Below, one piece after another: positions 6,369 to 8,662 of a DNA stretch of 8,662 bases (position 1 is the first letter of the stretch; every line of letters begins with the position of its first letter). The DNA lies in the NCBI GenBank assembly GCA_017464225.1, contig JAFUDW010000050.1:1-8662 (forward strand). Reading direction: 5' to 3'. This DNA is from Clostridia bacterium (GTDB lineage: Bacteria; Bacillota_A; Clostridia; Christensenellales; Aristaeellaceae). The position numbers and the translations under genes were made by a program. The notes below the pieces were generated by a model. It ran no database searches and was not told the DNA's origin. It saw only the letters and a program-made list of their open reading frames with translations.

Positions 6369-7310
6369 TTATGCCTTGTTGAATTTCTCCTTGGGCTGTT
6401 TGCAGCGCGGACATTTCCAGTCGTCCGGCAGATCGTCAAAAGCCACGCCGTCATGTTCGGCGGGATCATAGACATAGCCGCAAATGGAGCATACATATTT
6501 GCCGGTTGCTTCTTTCTTTGAGAAATCAAGCTCCGGCCAGATCGTCGGAACAGGATGATCCAGATCCATCACGCGTTTGGCTTCCAGGTTCTCATAGCCT
6601 TGCGGCGTGTGCGTTCCGCAGTAAACGGTCGGATGCTTACGGACAAACTCACGCACCCGGTCTAAGGTTTCGCGAGCCGCAGCCAGATCATCGAACACCA
6701 CCGAAAGCTTGTTTTCATACAAGGCTTCATCCACATAAGTGATGTCGCCATGGATCATGTAGAATAATCCGTCATTTTCAACGACAACGATGCTGTTTCC
6801 GTTAGTATGCCCCTTTGCCTTTATAAAGAAGATCCCATCCTGAATCTTTTGGCATGCGGGGAAGTTATAATACACACCATCCGTAAACTTCACAGGCACA
6901 AGATTGGGAATTCCCTGAAGTTCAGGCACACCAATCTCATCCTCGTTCACGAAGATCTGGGCATTGGGGAACGACTTCAACTCACCGGAATGATCTCCAT
7001 GCTTGTGCGTCAGCAGGATCTTCGTCACCTGCTCCGGCTTATACCCAAGAGCGGCAAATGCCTCCATATAGCTGCATATATCTTTTCCTGTGTAAAGAAC
7101 ACTGTTCTCATCCACCACTTCTTCCGGAGTCCCCGCCGGAAGGCCGGTGTCCACGAGGATCAGCTCATCACCAGTATCGATCAGGTAATTCTGCAGACTT
7201 CCACGATATCGAACCTTAGGGTCAAACCTGCCCTGTCCTTCTTCTCCGCCAAAGACGAAAGGCTGAGAGTAGAATCCGCCTGTTCTAAATTTGACCGCCT
7301 TGATTTCCAT
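6369..7310 (-). CDS. Metallo-beta-lactamase-fold protein fused to a C-terminal rubredoxin
   Basis: A 313-residue two-domain protein. Residues 1 to about 260 are an MBL-fold hydrolase with all expected metal ligands: THKHGDH with His102, His104, Asp106, His107, then His168, Asp189 and His234. This pattern is that of di-metal MBL hydrolases such as lactonases and glyoxalase II, not the His-x-Glu pattern of flavodiiron proteins. Residues 271-313 are a complete rubredoxin with [10 protein letters not shown] (Cys274, Cys277) and CPRC (Cys300, Cys303), binding one iron. A short hinge joins the domains. The substrate is unknown; the rubredoxin implies electron transfer to or from the metal site, or to partners in the operon. 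The ATG has GGAGG 9 bases upstream, within the end of the regulator gene, 4 bases away, so translation is probably coupled. The domain calls are secure; the function is open. Confidence 0.93.
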   Translation of the reverse strand: MEIKAVKFRTGGFYSQPFVFGGEEGQGRFDPKVRYRGSLQNYLIDTGDELILVDTGLPAGTPEEVVDENSVLYTGKDICSYMEAFAALGYKPEQVTKILLTHKHGDHSGELKSFPNAQIFVNEDEIGVPELQGIPNLVPVKFTDGVYYNFPACQKIQDGIFFIKAKGHTNGNSIVVVENDGLFYMIHGDITYVDEALYENKLSVVFDDLAAARETLDRVREFVRKHPTVYCGTHTPQGYENLEAKRVMDLDHPVPTIWPELDFSKKEATGKYVCSICGYVYDPAEHDGVAFDDLPDDWKCPRCKQPKEKFNKA

Positions 7311-7314
7311 TTTC

Positions 7315-7782
7315 TTAGTCCTCCTCTTTTTGATCGTGCATACCGTCGAGCGCTCGGTTCAGCAGGTCACGCAGCAGTACAAGCTCTTCCCTGGAAAGCG
7401 GGATGCAGTCCTGCATGGCCCCCGGCACCAGCTTTGCTTTTTCCTTCAGCGCCTCGCCCTTCTCCGTAAGGGTCAGGTACAGCATCCTCTCATCGTTGTC
7501 CGGCCTGATACGGTTGATATAACCCGCCTTATCCAGCCGCTTCAGCAAAGGAGCCAGCGTGCCAGAATTAAGATGCACCTTTTTCCCCAGCGCGCTTTCT
7601 GTCATCCCGCCAAATTCCCAAAGGACCATCATCACCAGGTATTGCGTATAGGTCAGGTTCAGGTCTTCCAGCGGTTCCCTGTATTGTCTTACAACCTCTT
7701 TGGCACAGGCATAAAGAGGGAAGCAGAATTGATCCGCCAGGCGCGGCACTTCCATTTGTTCTACAGCCATCAAATTATCCAT
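7315..7782 (-). CDS. ohrR: MarR-family transcription regulator, OhrR-type peroxide sensor
   Basis: A 155-residue winged-helix regulator, close to the usual 140-150. It matches the OhrR subgroup: Cys20 in [17 protein letters not shown] corresponds to the single sensing Cys15 of B. subtilis OhrR. Tyr24 and Tyr34 match the two tyrosines that hydrogen-bond to it. The DNA-binding part includes [19 protein letters not shown] (71-89) and the wing [10 protein letters not shown] (91-100). Extra cysteines are Cys26 and Cys126. OhrR proteins release DNA when this Cys is oxidised by organic hydroperoxides. The ATG at 7780-7782 follows AAGGAA at about 8 bases; a TTG at 7819-7821 would add 13 residues without a well-placed site. 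It heads the tight run regulator, MBL-rubredoxin, peroxiredoxin, flavoprotein, and probably controls it. No classic ohrA gene is in the window. Confidence 0.88.
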   Translation of the reverse strand: MDNLMAVEQMEVPRLADQFCFPLYACAKEVVRQYREPLEDLNLTYTQYLVMMVLWEFGGMTESALGKKVHLNSGTLAPLLKRLDKAGYINRIRPDNDERMLYLTLTEKGEALKEKAKLVPGAMQDCIPLSREELVLLRDLLNRALDGMHDQKEED

Positions 7783-7855
7783 TTCGTCTTTTCCTTGTTT
7801 GATTCCTGCTTTCAGCGGCAATGATGGAACCGTTTCTCCACCATCTTTTCAGAAA

Positions 7856-7887
7856 GAGGCTGGCGCGTATCCTCCAGCGTCAGCCTC
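7856..7887 (-). terminator. Inverted repeat after the ferritin-like gene, probable weak terminator
   Basis: GAGGCTG (7856-7862) and CAGCCTC (7881-7887) pair perfectly, with an inner CGC/GCG pair beyond one mismatch. On the minus strand it is followed by TTTCTG, a short and broken T-run. It lies 60 bases after the ferritin-like stop and about 75 bases before the regulator ATG. It may reduce but not block transcription into the regulator genes. No convincing separate promoter was found between it and the regulator. Confidence 0.5.
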
Positions 7888-7947
7888 ACTGTTCTTGTTT
7901 TACTTCTCAGCCGGTTCCCACTTGCAGCGGATTGCTGTGCCTCCCTC

Positions 7948-8412
7948 TTAGTCGCCCATCTGCTCGATCAGATAGTTTTCGTAGCCGATCCTGTCGATGA
8001 TTCGCAGATGCTTGGCTACCCAGGCACGATGCTCGGATTCACATTCCACAAAGCTTTCCACCAGCTTCCGGGTGATGGAGTCATCCGTAAGGGAAGCTGC
8101 GATCTTTTCCAATTCTTCCACGCCTTTCTGCTCTTTGAAGCCGTTGTCCCAATCCTTCAGAAGATCCAGGATTTCGCAGAAAATCGGCTGCTCGACGCAC
8201 CCGAATACAGGCTTGCCGCCAAGGGCGACGACCCGCTCGGTGCACTTCTTGGCTTCTTCCAGTTCCTCTTCCGCTTCTTCCTTGCAGCGATCCGCGAACT
8301 TTCCAAAGCCCTGACCGCGGAAAGTCGCTTCATGGATGGAATCCGCCTGGGAGCTGGAATACCAAGCGGCTGCGTAGTCGTTGAGCATCTTGATCTTTTC
8401 TTCTAACGTCAT
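7948..8412 (-). CDS. Ferritin-like (bacterioferritin-related) four-helix protein with altered metal ligands
   Basis: A 154-residue, almost entirely helical protein resembling bacterioferritin. The second helix region EEAEEELEEAKKCTERVVALGGKP (45-68) and the end with ESEHRAW (125-131) and IGYENYLIEQMGD (142-154) follow the family. By hand alignment to E. coli Bfr, Glu50, Glu94, Glu125 and His128 match four di-iron ligands. The first-helix Glu is replaced (Ala16/Trp17) and the first His is replaced by Glu53. It may store iron, scavenge peroxide like Dps, or have lost ferroxidase activity. There is no rubredoxin domain, so it is not a rubrerythrin. The ATG follows AGGAGGG at about 9 bases. It has its own promoter with a dyad, upstream of the peroxide regulator. 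The fold call is good; the activity is uncertain. Confidence 0.8.
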   Translation of the reverse strand: MTLEEKIKMLNDYAAAWYSSSQADSIHEATFRGQGFGKFADRCKEEAEEELEEAKKCTERVVALGGKPVFGCVEQPIFCEILDLLKDWDNGFKEQKGVEELEKIAASLTDDSITRKLVESFVECESEHRAWVAKHLRIIDRIGYENYLIEQMGD

Positions 8413-8468
8413 GGTGAAAGCCCTCCTGCTATTTCTTTGTAGTACGCTTCTCTGTAGCGCGCAACTGA

Positions 8469-8497
8469 ATCATATCAGGCCGGGACAGGAATGTCGA
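8469..8497 (-). promoter_or_regulatory. Sigma-A promoter of the ferritin-like gene and probably the redox operon
   Basis: On the minus strand TCGACA (8492-8497) and TATGAT (8469-8474) each match consensus at five of six positions and are separated by exactly 17 bases. The start site would be near 8462, leaving a leader of about 50 bases. The -35 box overlaps one arm of the inverted repeat at 8490-8529. Confidence 0.75.
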
Positions 8498-8529
8498 GTT
8501 ACGGTTTAGTTCCACCGTAACAGGACATT
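8490..8529. promoter_or_regulatory. 40-base dyad overlapping the -35 box, candidate operator
   Basis: AATGTC (8490-8495) and GACATT (8524-8529) form outer arms. GTTACGGT (8498-8505) and ACCGTAAC (8514-8521) form perfect inner arms, with two mismatched bases between outer and inner arms and an 8-base centre. No T-run follows on either strand, so it is not a good intrinsic terminator. Its overlap with the promoter suggests a repressor site, possibly for the MarR-type protein encoded downstream or for the product of the gene to the right. It does not resemble the known OhrR operator of B. subtilis. Confidence 0.6.
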
Positions 8530-8563
8530 ACTTTTTCCAAAAAGAGTAAAGTAAGGATGCTCG

Positions 8564-8662
8564 TTATTCGCATAAATAGGGCTTCAATTCTTCCGGGATG
8601 GCGGCCTCCATCGTCCGGGCTATTTCTTCGCAGGAGACCGGATGACTATCCATTAGCCAATC
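8564..8662 (-). CDS. C-terminal end of an unidentified protein, cut by window edge
   Basis: An open minus-strand frame enters from the right edge and ends at TAA (8564-8566) after 32 codons: DWLMDSHPVSCEEIARTMEA continuing to PEELKPYLCE. It is helical in character. The end is faintly like the C-terminus of TetR-type regulators, but this is an impression from a short piece and not a family assignment. It lies upstream of the ferritin-like promoter in the same orientation, with 151 bases between its stop and the ferritin-like ATG. An AT-rich inverted repeat (8528-8534 with 8548-8554) follows its stop. Confidence 0.5.
   Translation of the reverse strand, partial: DWLMDSHPVSCEEIARTMEAAIPEELKPYLCE

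Noticed and set aside
6369..7310. Flavodiiron oxygen/NO reductase
   Set aside because: The metal motif is His-x-His-x-Asp-His rather than the flavodiiron pattern, and the protein itself has no flavodoxin domain.
7948..8412. Rubrerythrin
   Set aside because: There is no rubredoxin-like Cys-x2-Cys pair, and the C-terminal sequence matches bacterioferritin-type proteins.
8528..8554. AT-rich inverted repeat (TTACTTT with AAAGTAA) after the right-edge gene, considered as a terminator
   Set aside because: The stem has only two G-C pairs, the loop is 13 bases and no T-run follows it on the minus strand.

Overview
The window looks like a piece of a Bacillota (class Clostridia) chromosome. The evidence is a bifunctional HPr kinase/phosphorylase, strong AGGAGG-type ribosome binding sites, a TnpV-family protein of clostridial mobile elements, and oxygen/peroxide-defence proteins of the kind found in anaerobes (rubredoxin domain, Cys-rich flavoprotein, ferritin-like protein). 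No rRNA, tRNA, CRISPR array or complete insertion sequence was seen. All genes except tnpV lie on the minus strand, so transcription mostly runs from high to low coordinates.

Core block (1 to about 4610, visibly GC-rich). In transcription order: hprK, a ROK-family glucokinase, asnS, rpsO and the start of pnp, which is cut by the left window edge. hprK has a clear sigma-A promoter. glcK and asnS follow with gaps of 37 and 30 bases and probably share that transcript. rpsO has its own extended -10 promoter and a roughly 107-base structured leader, which fits S15 autoregulation. A strong hairpin with a U-run lies between rpsO and pnp and probably acts as a leaky terminator/attenuator, because no separate pnp promoter is visible.

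Mobile-element trace (about 4610 to 5210). One plus-strand gene, tnpV, sits in an intergenic region rich in inverted repeats and GCATAG-type motifs. It ends in its own intrinsic terminator, and a 9-base direct repeat flanks it. No transposase or recombinase is present.

Redox block (about 5263 to 8412, less GC-rich). In transcription order: a ferritin-like protein, an OhrR-type MarR regulator with its sensing cysteine and both partner tyrosines, a metallo-beta-lactamase/rubredoxin fusion, a BCP-type peroxiredoxin, and a Cys-rich FMN flavoprotein. The last four are packed with 4 to 12 base gaps and are surely one operon. The ferritin-like gene lies 165 bases upstream of the regulator gene and has a good promoter. 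A long imperfect dyad overlaps the -35 box of that promoter, making it a candidate operator. The proposed job is peroxide/oxygen defence: the regulator senses oxidant, the peroxiredoxin removes peroxide, the rubredoxin and flavoprotein carry electrons, and the ferritin-like protein may manage iron. At the right edge lies the last part of an unidentified minus-strand gene.

The points most worth a second look are the redox operon with its MBL-rubredoxin fusion, the promoter dyad, the ferritin-like protein that appears to lack two usual di-iron ligands, and the repeat-rich tnpV insertion.
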